DNA of 64,000 nt from Anaspis maculata. Taxonomy: Eukaryota; Arthropoda; Insecta; Coleoptera; Scraptiidae. Below, piece by piece: positions 47,187 to 63,973 of this stretch. Each line of letters opens with the position of its first letter. Position 1 is the first letter of the stretch. Position numbers and translations under genes: made by a program. The stretch spans positions 100,966,836-101,030,835 of the forward strand of contig OX421962.1 of assembly GCA_949128115.1 (NCBI GenBank), written 5' to 3'. Under the pieces are notes generated by a model that saw only the letters and a program-made list of their open reading frames with translations, searched no databases and had not been told where the DNA came from.

Positions 47187-47898
47187 GCCTGCTAAACTGC
47201 ACACGGGAACCAAATTAGCACCGTCAATCATCACTCTCTGGATCTACGTCTACTGTGCCGCTGAGCTCCGCTAGAGAAAGGCCAACAACAACGGTACTTT
47301 GCCTGTGTCGTGAGCTGGGGCGGGACTCTGTGCAAATCGAACTCACCTATATTTACACGGAATCGTCGAATTGCACTTGTGCCACTAACAATAACACTTT
47401 GTATATTTTTTCGGCGACAACTCGGTGTGCAACGGGAATCTAATAACGCCCCGGAGGAGATGCATTGACCACCACCACCACCATTATTTCACTTCAGTGT
47501 GGTGACGTAACGCGGTTCGTCATCACGGGAGTTCCCTCTCGCGGGGGAAAAATCGACGTGATTTTGTGCGGAATCGACTGGCGATTGGCGAATGCGTCGG
47601 TATTCAGCGGTTGATGCACATTTGCGGCCGTTTCGGTCGACCAAAAGGCGATTAAATCGAACAAAAAGTCGTCAAAGTGACAGGTAGAGTATTGATGTTT
47701 CGCGATGGAGCGTTGGCGATCCTGCGCGGTGACAGGTGGCTGGCCAATCGGAAGCGGCTGCGAGCATGGCCCACGCATCTGTTTTTTTTTTTGTCAGAAG
47801 AGGCTGCGTCAAAAAATGTCACTGCGGAATGCCAGTGGCGTAGCCTAAGTGGGGGCTGGCCATAACAATAATACTGCCGTCATAAGGAAAAAGGCAGT
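47187..47898 (-). promoter_or_regulatory. Probable dynein upstream/promoter region
   Basis: Comparatively GC-rich and CpG-containing DNA just upstream of the dynein coding start, with a CRE-like TGACGTAA word near 47500 and a CACCACCACCACCATT run at 47470-47486. An acceptor just before the ATG implies that transcription begins in this stretch or beyond. No TATA box was found. Confidence 0.35.
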
Positions 47899-48210
47899 GG
47901 CTACGTTTACACCGTGGCTTTGGTCCGCGACCTAAGCACTAAATTCGACCCAAATAAATTTAGTCCACGTGGTGTAAACGACCGTAAGCAAGGACCAAAT
48001 TAGGACCAAGTAGCTTGAGTCAGGTCTCCGGTTAGCCGTGGACTGAAGTAAATTTAATTTTTATATTTATTCAGTTCAAGTTCATATTTTAGAATAGGTC
48101 GGCCGCGTTAGTCTGCCGGCGAAAACGCTGGAAGAGAAGAATTACTTTAGGTGGAATTTGGGTCAGTGCTTGGGTCAGTCCAGTTTTAGTCCACCGGTGT
48201 AAACGTAGCC
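47899..48210. mobile_element. MITE with GGCTACGTTTACACC ends, 312 bp
   Basis: TIRs GGCTACGTTTACACCGTGG and complement of GGCTACGTTTACACCGGTGG. AGT stands on both sides (47896-47898, 48211-48213), a 3-bp duplication. Inner words GACCTAAGCACTAAATTCGA and their partners also pair in part. Non-coding. Confidence 0.8.
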
Positions 48211-48514
48211 AGTAACTACTATTGTAGACAAAAAAAGCTGAACGACAGATGAATGACTTTTCAAATTGTGTAGAAAGCCCTTTAGGATTATCATTTTTGA
48301 CAAGCCCATGACAAAATGCCAGTGATTTTTTTTGAGTCACAAGACAACGTCAGTTGTGTCTTTGATTTCTTTGTAGCTATGGACCAGGAGTAGAAAGAAG
48401 ATGAAGATAAAAATGGATCATTTCCACCGAGATTTCTACCCACTGTATCAACACGAACCCGCAACACGGTGACTTCGTGTTGGTTGATTCCATGTAATAT
48501 GCTGCGAGTACATT

Positions 48515-50787
48515 AGTCCGGCAGCTTATTGCAATTTTTATGCCGAATCGTGCATTTTGAGTAAAAGCCAGGGTCAAGTTATTTTCGTGTTCTACGATGA
48601 AAATGAAAATTTTTGAGGGTGGGAGGCATTCTGGAATTTCACCCAGGGGAGGCTGAGGGGGGGTTTTTTGGGGCCTTCTGGGTGATTTACTTGTTTTTCA
48701 TGCGAGAAGCCAAGTCCATTTTTTTTTACATTTTGTGATTCATTTCGAGATTTTTGGGGTTTTTATTCACCCCCCATTTTCATCCAGGGGGCCTTGGGGG
48801 GACAATTTAGGGTTGTTTCCATGATTTTCATTTTCTGCTAAATTAGGACGTATATTGACGTGCTTGGTATCGTTTCTCACTAAATCTCGCCTTCTTAATC
48901 CATATCTGGTGTTGAAATTACAACATGAGCAGGTTTGAACTAGTTATGCAAGAAAAAACAGGTTTTTCGGGCCCACTTTTCTGACATGCCTTAATTTTGG
49001 CCCAAGGTTTCTGCGATCAAAATCCTCCTGAGGATAATTAGTTTCAAGTGTTTGGAACATAAAAATCATGCCCCTAATGCGCCTTTTGATTCCAGAATCA
49101 CACACAATTGATTTGTTGGAGAAGCGGTCCAATCATTTTTCAGCAAAATAATTAATTTTCTCAAACAATTGTGCATTCCGTGTAAAAGGCAAACACCAGT
49201 AATTTTTGTGTTCCACGATTAAAATGAAAATTAATGAGGGTGAGAGGCATTCTGGGGATCTTTTTTTAGACCCTTGGAGTAATTCACTTATTCTTCATGA
49301 GAGAAGCCAAATCTTTAATTTTTTTAATTCTGTAATTTTTAATAGAATTTTCGGAATGTTTACTCACCCCCCATTTTGAACAAGGGGCCCTGGGGGGACT
49401 TAAGGGGTTGTTTCCACGATTTTTATTTTTTGCTAATTTAGGATCTATATTGACGTGCTTGGCATCATTTCCTACTAAATCCCACCTTCTAAATCCAAAT
49501 CTGGTATTGGAAATACGATTTGAGCAGGCTTTAACTAGTTAGGCAAGAAAAACAGGTTTTTTGGGTCCATTTTTATTACATCTTTCAATTTGGGTTCAAG
49601 GGTTCAGGATCAAAATCCTCCTCACAATCAATAGTTTAAAGTATTTACAACATATAAAGCATGCGCCTTTGGTTTTAGAACCTTGAGCCCAAATTAGGGT
49701 ATGTCAAAAAACTGGATCCAAAAAACCTGCTTTTACTCACACAACTAGTTCAAACCTGCTTGTATCGTATTTCCAACATCACATTTGGATTTAGAAGGTG
49801 GAATTTAGTAAGAAACGATACCAAGCACGTCAATATAGATCCTTACTTAGCAAAAAATAGAAATCGTGGAAACAATCTCAAAAAGTCCCTCCAGGGCCCC
49901 TTGGTTCAAAATGGGGGTAAGTAAACATTCCGAAAATTCTGTAAAAAGTTACAGAATTGAAAAAATGATGGATTTCGCTTCTTTCATGAAAAACAAGTGA
50001 ATTACTCCAAGGGTCCCAAAAAAGATCCCCCCCTCAGCCCCCTCTGGGTGCAAAGCCAGAATGCCTCCCACTCTCAAAAATTTTCATTTCAATTGTAGAC
50101 CAGGAAAATTGCCGATGTCTGCCTTTTACACCAAATGCACAATTGTTTAAGCAAATAAATTAGTTAGCTCAAAAATTATTGGACCGTTCTCCAAGAAAAC
50201 AGTTGGGTGTGGTTCTGAAAGCAAAAGGCGCATCCAGTACACGATTATTATGTTCAAAATACTTGAAACTAATGATCCTCATGAGGATTTTGATCGCCTA
50301 AGCCTTGGGCCCAAATTAAGGCGTGTCAAAAAAGTGGGCCCAAAAAACCTGTTTTTTCTTGTATAACTAGTTAAAACCTGCTCGTGTTGTAATTTCAAGG
50401 CCAGATTCGTATTCAGAAGGCGGGATTTAGTGAGAAACGATATCAAGCACGTCAGTATACGTCTTAATTTAGCAGAAGATGAAAATCATGGAAACAACCC
50501 CAAATAGTCCCCCCAAGGCCCCCCGGTTGAAAATGGGGGGTGAATATACATCCCAAAAATCTCGAAATAAATCACAGAATTTGAAAAAAAATGGATTTGG
50601 CTTCTCTCATGAAAAACAAGTAAATCACCCAAAGGGTCCCGAAAAACCCCCCTAAGCCCCCCCTGGGTGAAATCCCAGAATGCCTCCCACCCTCAAAAAT
50701 TTTCGTTTTTATCGTAGAACACGAAAATAACTTGACCCTAGCTTTTACTCAAAATGCACGATTCATCAGCTAATCCGCCGGACTACA
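48515..50787. repeat. Long palindrome inside the Tc1/mariner-like element
   Basis: GTGCATTTTGAGTAAAAGCC near 48550 pairs with the complement at about 50740-50760; GGGTGGGAGGCATTCTGG, CATGAAAAACAAGT-type and CACCCCCCATTTT blocks pair at mirrored distances around an axis near 49650. In addition each arm contains two diverged copies of one 650-bp unit (for example ACGTGCTTGGTATCGTTTCT near 48858 and ACGTGCTTGGCATCATTTCC near 49453), so four related units lie in pairs. Confidence 0.85.
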
Positions 50788-50879
50788 TGGCAATGGCGGT
50801 CCGTTGCTTTTTGCTTGTAGGGAAATTCAAGGGGCTCGCAGCATGTCGAACATTGGCGAACGAATCGTCCTCTAGCATC

Positions 50880-51115
50880 TGGACATACCGTGATCTGGAC
50901 AAAGACCATTTTAATCGATGCTTGATCTACGGCTTCGGTGGTAGCTTTGCGTCTGCCAGAACCTGGTTGCTGTGCCAGCGTTGAATTTTCCCGTCACCTG
51001 CACATAACGTTGTAGACCGTCCCTTTCCTGTTACTGAGAAGGTCTGCTACCGTCTTGTACGCGATACCACCATCCACAAGAGGCATAATTTGCACCCTAA
51101 CAGATTCATTGAACA
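50880..51115 (-). pseudogene. Tc1/mariner transposase N-terminal fragment
   Basis: On - from about 51115 the frame reads VRVQIMPLVDGGIAYKTVAD then LLSNRKGTVYNVM, a paired-type helix-turn-helix as in Tc1/mariner transposases. After a frame change the text GSGRRKATTEAVDQ resembles the GRPRK(T/A)T linker before the second helix-turn-helix. There are stops and a frameshift, and no DDE/D domain is present. Confidence 0.5.
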
Positions 51116-51357
51116 TTCTGTCACGTTTGACACAAAAAATGACAAAGCATTATTGGTTATGGGTGGCATATTCTTGATGACAGTAAAGCTGATTCACAGG
51201 TCAAAAATTAGAAAAGTCATTCATCTGTCGTTCAGCTTTTTTTGTCCACAATAGTACATTTCAGAAGATTACGAGAAAAACGCGAAAAACCGTTTTGTCG
51301 TTTCTACCGATCCAATTTAAAGAGGCAGTAACTGCGCGTCGCTGCTTGCTTGCATAA

Positions 51358-51516
51358 TGGTAGCCCTACATTGAGCATCAAAAGCTGCAGCTTTTTTAGC
51401 TGCTGAGCTCTGATTGGACCTGACGCCTGTCATTGCTGTCAGTGACCAACATGTGACCAATGAGAGCTCGGCAGCTAAAAAAGCTGCAGCATTTGATGCT
51501 CAATGTAAGGCCACCA
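51358..51516. mobile_element. TAA-flanked hairpin MITE 1 (PIF/Harbinger type)
   Basis: TGGTAGCCCTACATTGAGCA pairs with the right end; the stem continues through AAAGCTGCAGCTTTTTTAGC for about 70 bp. TAA at 51355-51357 and 51517-51519. A TWA duplication is the PIF/Harbinger signature. Confidence 0.8.
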
Positions 51517-51519
51517 TAA

Positions 51520-51729
51520 TGCTGGCCTTACCTTGAGCAGCAAATGCTGCAGCTTTTTTTGCAGCAAAATTCTGATTGGATGGGCAAAATTCAAAAAGTT
51601 TTGCCGCCATCTGCTAAAGAAGTTGGTTGGCTAGTAGCATGGCGGCAAAACTTTTTGAATTTTGCCCATCCAATCAGAATTTTGCTGCAAAGAAAGCTGC
51701 AGCATTTGATGCTCAATGTAAGGCCACCA
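51520..51729. mobile_element. TAA-flanked hairpin MITE 2 (PIF/Harbinger type)
   Basis: Same family as the neighbour: TGCTGGCCTTACCTTGAGCA against CTCAATGTAAGGCCACCA, with a stem through AAATGCTGCAGC and ATTCTGATTGGATGGGCAAA. TAA at 51517-51519, shared with MITE 1, and at 51730-51732. The two copies abut across one TAA. Confidence 0.8.
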
Positions 51730-51732
51730 TAA

Positions 51733-53779
51733 GAGTTACTGCTTTCTTACGTTGTACGTGTTAGATACTGCCTTTTTACTAAATGAAACGATGACGTATT
51801 GTAGTTACTGCTATTTTCAAAATCGAATTTGGTCGCTTCGGAATTTTCCTTTTTGGATCTAGGTGTGAAAATCGATGTAGAATTCCGTGTAGATTTCAAA
51901 AATGCTAAAAAGTCAATTTCGCAAAAATATGTAATTACCTACTGATTTTTTTCTTATGACGGCAGAATAGGCATTCTGCGGATTTGCTCCAGCGCTAAGA
52001 CTAGGAACTAATCAATCGATCCAAATCCCTAATATAAATAAAATAATATTATTCAGTAAACCATTATAATGAGCTACAGTTGAAAAAAAATTTGGATACC
52101 CACTACGCGGATTCACGCGAGATTAGAGGCCTCATTTTTGAAATAATACGTACATCAAGTGAAAGGCATACGTAAAATAAAAAACTATATCTACTGTAAT
52201 ATTTGAATTAAATAACAAAAAAACAACAACAATGGACATAATGGAATATTTGTATAGGTGAATAAACACCAGAAAAAAAATTTGCAAACAACAGATTATA
52301 TTTGAAGACAGAAAACGCGCTACGGCGCATTTTACAGACATTTTACTTTGAGCGGTTTCAGTTTAGATGGCGCCTCTGATCAAACTGATTAACCGAAGAA
52401 TTAAAGGCGCCCGCTGAACTTTGGCTTGGTTCCAACCACTGTTTCCAACTATTTCATCAGATGGCTAAGCTTTTTTTGGCGAACAACAAGAAAAATCGAT
52501 AAAAAAACAAATGACAAAATTTTGGCGCCCCTCGCTTTTAGGGGCCTTCGTGCGGGGCATAAAATTGCCACACGCTAGGCGCGACCCTGCGGCAAGCGGC
52601 CAGGCGCGCAGCACTAAAAATAATGAAATTGAAATCACTGAGTAGTTAGTAGGTACTTCTTACTCCAGCTTCTACCGAAACAGCAAGCATTATGTATGAA
52701 GAAGATACACACAGGAAATGGACCAGCTTCCAACAGAGTGTACTCACATACGTCTCGTCTCGTGCAATCCAACTCCACAACTTATTGTCCATCCGAAGAT
52801 GTTTTCTCAACCTCACACGGGGCTACTTGACAGTGGGCATTTTCATTCCATTCTCTTTGGTACTACCGCGCTTGACCGCTTGGCCATCATTTTCTCCATA
52901 TTGACCACCGCTCACCTAGCAGTACCAATCAACGAAGAGCCACTAAGCATGGAAGAGATGAGTCCATTGTCGTCTCCACTTCAAGGAGCTCTCGTTTCCC
53001 TACTTTCGCTGCGCAGTCTCGAAAATTTCCACTTGCGGGTGTCGGTCGCCACCTCGGTCGCCACAAGTTAGCATTCGTGCCAACACAACACATTCTTTCC
53101 ATAGCTTTCTCTAATGAAAAAAGTCGTGGAATTGATTACTTGTATTGTCTATAGGTACCTATTTTTTTTTTGTAGTCAAAATTTTCATCGGGAATTTTCA
53201 AACGAGACTATTATTGATGTAAACACTTATTATTATCAACATTATTATTATCATTCGTAGATATTTTCGTCTGCGGTGCCACCTTTTCTGGAAAGCGTCT
53301 TCTGATTTCCTAGGCCGGTTTAAGTCACCCCATTCACCCCTGATTAAAATAGATTCTTCCTCGGTTTCTTCAATGCGTTTCAGGTCAAGAAACCTAAAGC
53401 CCTAGTCAAAATTTCACCCGTATATGCCGTAGGCCGTAACTTTTTTTTTCTGTAAGAGCAGCAACGCATGGATAACGAATTTGTGAATTTACGAGTCGAA
53501 ATTTTCAACATGCGGACAGATACTTGATCTTGTATAATTTTGGCTACGTTGTCACTGTGACATCAAGCCAAAACTTCCAAAAGTCAGTACACACTCTGCG
53601 TCAACAGCTGTACGCGTTTTTAACGGCCAATGACCGCACTTAGAGTGAAACAATAAACCGCGAGCAATAAACCAATATTCAAGCTTGTTGTCAAGCATAC
53701 ACTGTGCTTCAAATAAGTGATTTATTTGAACACTGTAGGTACTTTTATGAATCCCAATTTTTCAAACGTAATTTTTTCC
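51733..53779. other. Intergenic, no gene seen
   Basis: AT-rich intergenic DNA. At 52834-52871 lies a reverse copy of the core of the 126-bp repeat from 6771-7022 (GTGGGCATTTTCATTCCATT and a following GTACTACCGCG). Frames of 60-117 codons around 52692-53071 overlap that repeat and are not credible genes. Confidence 0.45.
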
Positions 53780-54870
53780 CATCCCTGTCGGAAATTTCAG
53801 ATAAAATCACATAGAATTCTATATGTATTCTATATGTTCTGTATTCGGTTTTTGAAACAGTAGTTTGTAGATAGAAAACATATAGAATTTCATCTGCAAA
53901 AACTTAAAGGGATTAGGCAAAATAGCTTATGGTACATATAGAAGCATATAAGATACCGCATTTGGCATACAAAAACATATAAAATTGTATACGTGTTTCG
54001 AACAGGATACCTACGTAAAATAACATATAAAATCATATAGATTCATATAAAATTCAGCCAATCGCGATGGGCGACGTGCTAAAAGTGATGATCCTGCGCG
54101 TTCCTGTCATATATTTTCAATAAATTATGGCATTTACTAAACATTTTGAAGACCATTGTAGATAAAATATTGTAATAAAATACACGCGCGTTAAGTGTCT
54201 TATTAATAATATGTCACTTTTAACTCTTGTATCGTAAATAGCTATCATATACTTATACTTACTCTTTTTTTTTGCGTCGATTATTGAAAAATGTAACATG
54301 CAGGAGAATACACTAACCTGTGAAATGTGGAATCGTGGAGTCCTTATTCGGTCTTCCAGAGGGTCTATCTTCATAGAAAACTACACCAGCAGCATCGAGC
54401 AGAAACAGCATAAACAGTATAAACTAAACAAGCAAACGAAGCAAGCACAGAAATAGACGCCGCGGGGCCAAAGAACAGACAGCTAGACGCAGAAATGGCC
54501 GAGTCAGAGTCACTGGCACTTCTCACTGCATTATCGGCAGTTCCCGGGAAGTTCAAAATCTTCAAAAGCTATCAGTATTTCATAATAGAAACGCAGGAGA
54601 CAAATTCCATCAGCATTTGCAGGTCCATGGCATTTGCTAATAAATAATCTATAAGGTTTTCATAATAGGGATTTTTCATATAAAAGCTTATAGAAATTCA
54701 ATGATGAATTCCAGATACATTCCAAGCATTATGTTTCCATATAAAAACATATAAAGCTTACTATGTGATTACCTCATAGCTTATATGATAACATATAGGA
54801 TCCACTATACCTTCATATAGAAAATTATAAAAGCAAATAGAATTTTTATCTGGAATTTTCGTCAGGGATG
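53780..54870. mobile_element. TIR element rich in CATATA words, about 1.1 kb
   Basis: CATCCCTGTCGGAAATTTCA at the left pairs with the complement of the right end (GGAATTTTCGTCAGGGATG). Between the TIR and the interior, on both sides, are many copies of CATATAAAA, CATATAGA and related words (53820-54060 and 54640-54850). A 180-bp block at 54068-54246 is shared with 57150-57375. Non-coding. Confidence 0.65.
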
Positions 54871-56537
54871 CTTATAGTTACCTATAGTGTATGTCACAAT
54901 AGAAGCATCGCATTCCGAGTTCAAAGCGATATATGGGTCCACTCGAGAACACAAAAAAAAAGATTAGTGACGTTCATTTTTGAAGAATAAATACACGCCA
55001 ACAATTACTGCTTGGGAATATCGCTGATTACTACTCGCTTTCTATCCGCTCGCTATCTCTACAAATTTGATACTGGTCCGGAAGCCGAGGATCGGTGCTC
55101 ATTTGAACCTCCAACTAGTGTTCTCAAATCTTCTATCGATCCTCCAGCAAATTCCACAATGACGCGGGATACGCTTTCGCAACGACTCCCGAAAAATCCT
55201 ATCCATTTCGCGTGTACCTATATACTTTATGTGCTCCGGAGACGCGGCGCGCCTCCGTAAATTCGGCTGATGTTTTCCAATCGACTGTTGAAGTCTCCCA
55301 TGTAATTTCAATCGCCAAGTCATCGCGTATATCCTGGAAATGTTCAGAGTTTCGCACTAGTACACTCTGCGACCTAATCGGAAGAGTCTAGAAAGACCGG
55401 GTGTTCACCAGAATGCACAAGAATCGCCGCTCGTAAGAATATGCATAGGGGATCAAAAGGTAAGACTTCGCTCCCTTCTATTTCCGTAACTCAGAGTAAT
55501 TTTGGGAAACTGTTTGTGATAGACTAATCAGTAAAAATTATCAACCAATACTGATGGTCGTGCACTGAACTTCTACTTAACATGCAGGGTATTTTATAAA
55601 TCTCAAAAATTCATTTTCCTCCAAAAACGCCACTGAAAATATTTCGATAGGAACGAAAAGAGTCATATCTTATTCTAACTTGAAATGACTCCATGGGAAC
55701 GAGAAGAAGCATATCTTGTCTCAACTTATTTCAGGGACCAATGGAATAGTTTATGGAAATAATTGAAAGACTGGATTTTTGTGATTCATGACTGTATCAT
55801 GAACAGAACAACCCAGTGCCCACCCACTGGTTGATAATTTTCACTGTTCAGTTGATCATAAACAGAGTTTCTCAAAATCTCTTCAAATAGGTAATAAAAA
55901 TAGAGGGGAGCGAGGTTCCACCCGTTGACCCGTCCATATCTTCAAAAATTATGTCATTAAAAGCCGAGTTAAAAGCAATAATTATATATATATAGCTTTA
56001 GGTACAGGATGGATGTTTCAAAGTATATTGCATTCTGAGTCCAGAGCAATTTATGGAATCCACTCAAGATGAACGGAACAAATATTTAAAAAAAATAATT
56101 ATGCTTATTTTCGAGGATAAGAGGGGAGTCAAAGTGTAAGACTTCGCTGCCCTCTATTTTCGTTATTCGAATAAGTGTTTTTGGGGAACCCTTTGTGACA
56201 GACTGGCAGACTGCATATTGTGGAGCTATATACAGGTGTCTCAAAAGTATCGCTTGGAGTCCAAAGCGACTTACAGCATACACTCAAAAACACGAAAAAA
56301 ATATTTCAAAAAAATTGTTATGGCGTTTATTTTTGAGGATAAGGGAGAGGTCACAGTGTAGGATTTCACTGGCCTCTATTTTCGTTATTCGAAGTGATTT
56401 TGATGAACCGTTTGTGACAGACACTAATCAGTAAAAATTATCAACCACTGTGGCTCATAAACCGCAAAAACTTATTTTCCTTCAAAAAAACGCCACTAAA
56501 AATTCTTCTGTATAGTAACCTCGGTAGTAACGAATAA

Positions 56538-56686
56538 GGGCTAAATTTCAAGTCCAAGTTGCAATCCGCGTAGCGTGGCGCAAGTAGTCACGTGATCCCT
56601 CTGTGCCAATGAGCATGCCATTATTGGATCACGTGACTACTTACGCCACGCTGCGCGGGTTGCAACTCCGACTTGAAATTTGGCCC
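56538..56686. mobile_element. Hairpin MITE, TAA target, 149 bp
   Basis: GGGCTAAATTTCAAGTCCAA pairs with the right end; the stem runs through CGTAGCGTGGCG and GTAGTCACGTGATCC to a short loop. TAA at 56535-56537 and 56687-56689. A nearly perfect fold. Confidence 0.85.
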
Positions 56687-56806
56687 TAAGAGTCTTTATC
56701 TTGTTCTAAATTATTTTAGGGACCCAATGCAATATTTTATAGGCAATTATGAAGAAAACTGGATTTTTGAGATTTATGACTCACCTGTGTCGTTAACAGA
56801 AATTCA

Positions 56807-56947
56807 TAGCGTTTTCTACTAGGAAAAAAAGTGCGCACCAACTACCCTAACCTTGCGCATGGACCAACAGCAGGGCTTCCTGGCATCTTCCTGGCTAGTT
56901 TCTGACAGCGAGCGAAGTGCGCACTTTTTTTCCAGTAGAAAACGCTA
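56807..56947. mobile_element. MITE with GCGTTTTCTACT ends, copy 2
   Basis: TAGCGTTTTCTACTAGGAAA against its partner, with GTGCGCACTTTTTTTCC words. TCA at 56804-56806 and 56948-56950 gives a 3-bp duplication. Same family as 28588-28721, sharing GCATGGACCAA.AGCAGGGCT inside. Confidence 0.85.
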
Positions 56948-57104
56948 TCAGTGCACACCCACCAGAGTTGATAATTTTTACTGATTAGTCTAACATAAAC
57001 AGTTCCCCAAAATCACTTTAAATAACGGAATAGGTGAGGGGCAGAGTTCCAATCTTTGTACCCTATATCTTTATAAAAATAAACGTACACAATTATTTTC
57101 ATCT

Positions 57105-57362
57105 ACAAGTGTTAAATAGTACCCGTCACTTTTAACACGTCGTCATGATCGACGTAAAAAAATGATGATTCTGCGCGTTCCTGTCATATTTTCAATAAAT
57201 TTTGACATTCACCAAACATTTCAAAGACCATTGTAGATAAAATCTTGTACGATACACGCGTTAAAAGTGTCTTATTTTGTTCGCGGGGTTGCTCTACTCG
57301 CTAACGCTCGTTTCGCAAGCGTCCCCGCTCACAAAATAATACCTGTCACTTTTAACACTTGT
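57105..57362. mobile_element. MITE with ACAAGTGTTAAA ends
   Basis: ACAAGTGTTAAA at the left and its complement at the right, with CACTTTTAACAC words near both ends. It shares GCGCGTTCCTGTCATATTTT and following text with 54085-54230, so the family has two copies here. It interrupts the right arm of the 54885-57465 foldback. Confidence 0.65.
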
Positions 57363-57638
57363 GTCGTAAATAGTTATTCTAAATATTTTTGATGGCGTTC
57401 TTGAGTGGATTCCATATCCTACTCTGGACTCGGAATGTGATACTTTTGAGACACCTCTATTGTTGGCACCTTCACCTATCTCTATCTACGTGGAAAGAGC
57501 GAATGTCAAGGTCAGCAAGCTATGTACACAGCACAGATGTACACAGTCAGAGAGTGTACAGTTTTAATGATGCACAATAATTTGATATCCTACAGAGATT
57601 ATCCTCTCTTATTAAAAACAAGTCAATAACGTTTCATT

Positions 57639-57702
57639 ATGTATAACAGCTTGTCCTACTTTATTTCTGTCGGTTGTTTCCTCTTATTTATCGCAGATAA
57701 AG
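57639..57702 (+). CDS. Possible alternative first exon of the rhodanese gene
   Basis: ATG at 57639 opens 21 codons: MYNSLSY, then a hydrophobic run FISVGCFLLFIA, then DK, ended by a good donor AAAG/GTAAGA. If spliced to an acceptor at about 57795 (TATATAAAG) the frame continues in phase through the internal ATG at 57801. This would give a signal- or membrane-anchored form. It is unproven. Confidence 0.4.
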
Positions 57703-57800
57703 GTAAGAGTAAAAGTAGGTAAACTATGTTATTATTTTGGGTTTAAACCTGAGTTCTGAAGTGATCACTGTACTGATAAGTTTGTTTATATAAAGCCAAA

Positions 57801-58285
57801 ATGGATGCCAACGCCACACAAGAAGTTACGTACGATGACCTTAAATCGCTTGGAAACAATCAAAGCGTGCTTCTAATAGACGTGAGGGAGCCTCAAGAAT
57901 TGCAAACCACAGGTGTTATACCAGGAAGCATTAATATTTCTTGTATGTGTCAGCAAATGAAGTCTAGCTACATCATAACTGTAAACATTCTGTTTTTCAG
58001 TAGGAAAACTGAAAAACGTACTTGAAAATACGTCCGAGAAAGACTTTAAGGATACTTACAAGCGAGACAAGCCAAATTTTGAAACGCCAATAGTGTTTTC
58101 ATGTCGTTCAGGAAGGAGAAGTCTAGTTGCACTTGAAACTGCTCAAGAGCTAGGATATAAGAAGTTAGTATTTCTGCATTATTTCAATTTATTCAAACAT
58201 TTTAATGGGTTCAAATTACAGAGTTCAACACTTCCCTGGAGGCTGGCTAGAATGGGAGAAAAAACTAGTAACAAATAACAACTAG
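57801..58285 (+). CDS. Single-domain rhodanese (thiosulfate sulfurtransferase-like, Hsp67B2 type)
   Basis: Rhodanese domains carry sulfur on an active-site Cys; small single-domain members include fly Hsp67B2-type and vertebrate TSTD proteins, whose substrates are uncertain. Three exons (57801-57942, 58001-58163, 58222-58285) with two 58-bp GT-AG introns close in phase to 122 residues, usual for this family. Residues 14-40 read LKSLGNNQSVLLIDVREPQE and TTGVIPGSINIS, the classic N-terminal strand and DVREPxE loop. VFSCRSGRRS near 79-88 holds the catalytic Cys82 in the CRSGxR loop. The end HFPGGWLEWEKK is the usual GG.W.W motif. AATAAA at 58322 follows the stop. It converges on NKAP, whose stop lies 64 bp away. 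Confidence 0.9.
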
Positions 58286-58348
58286 AGAGTATATTATGTA
58301 CAACTTCAACGCAGCTAATATAATAAAATAAATAATAATAATAAAAAA

Positions 58349-63973
<5,625 letters not shown>

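Larger units (their letters stand above)
48222..51251. mobile_element. Tc1/mariner-like element, 3.03 kb, filled by a palindrome
   Basis: TIRs TTGTAGACAAAAAAAGCTGA and the complement of TTGTGGACAAAAAAAGCTGA, continuing through ACGACAGATGAATGACTTTT. TA at 48220-48221 and 51252-51253. Near the right end, on -, there is a decayed transposase helix-turn-helix. Most of the interior is a 2.2-kb palindrome, so the element is larger than a normal Tc1/mariner (1.3-2 kb). Confidence 0.8.
54885..57465. repeat. Foldback region with repeated units, about 2.6 kb
   Basis: GCATTCCGAGTTCAAAGCGA near 54910 pairs with CTCTGGACTCGGAATGTGAT near 57420. Diverged direct copies of the same segment begin near 56030 and 56243, and the block AATCAGTAAAAATTATCAACC recurs at about 55530 and 56428 and, reversed, near 55830 and 56970. 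The structure is a nest of at least three units and several MITEs. A coding-like stretch on - near 55323-55099 was not identified. Confidence 0.6.

Noticed and set aside
47187..47234. Upstream dynein start at 47234
   Set aside because: The extension has no match in the family, and a good splice acceptor lies between it and the MSD start, so those bases are probably intron.
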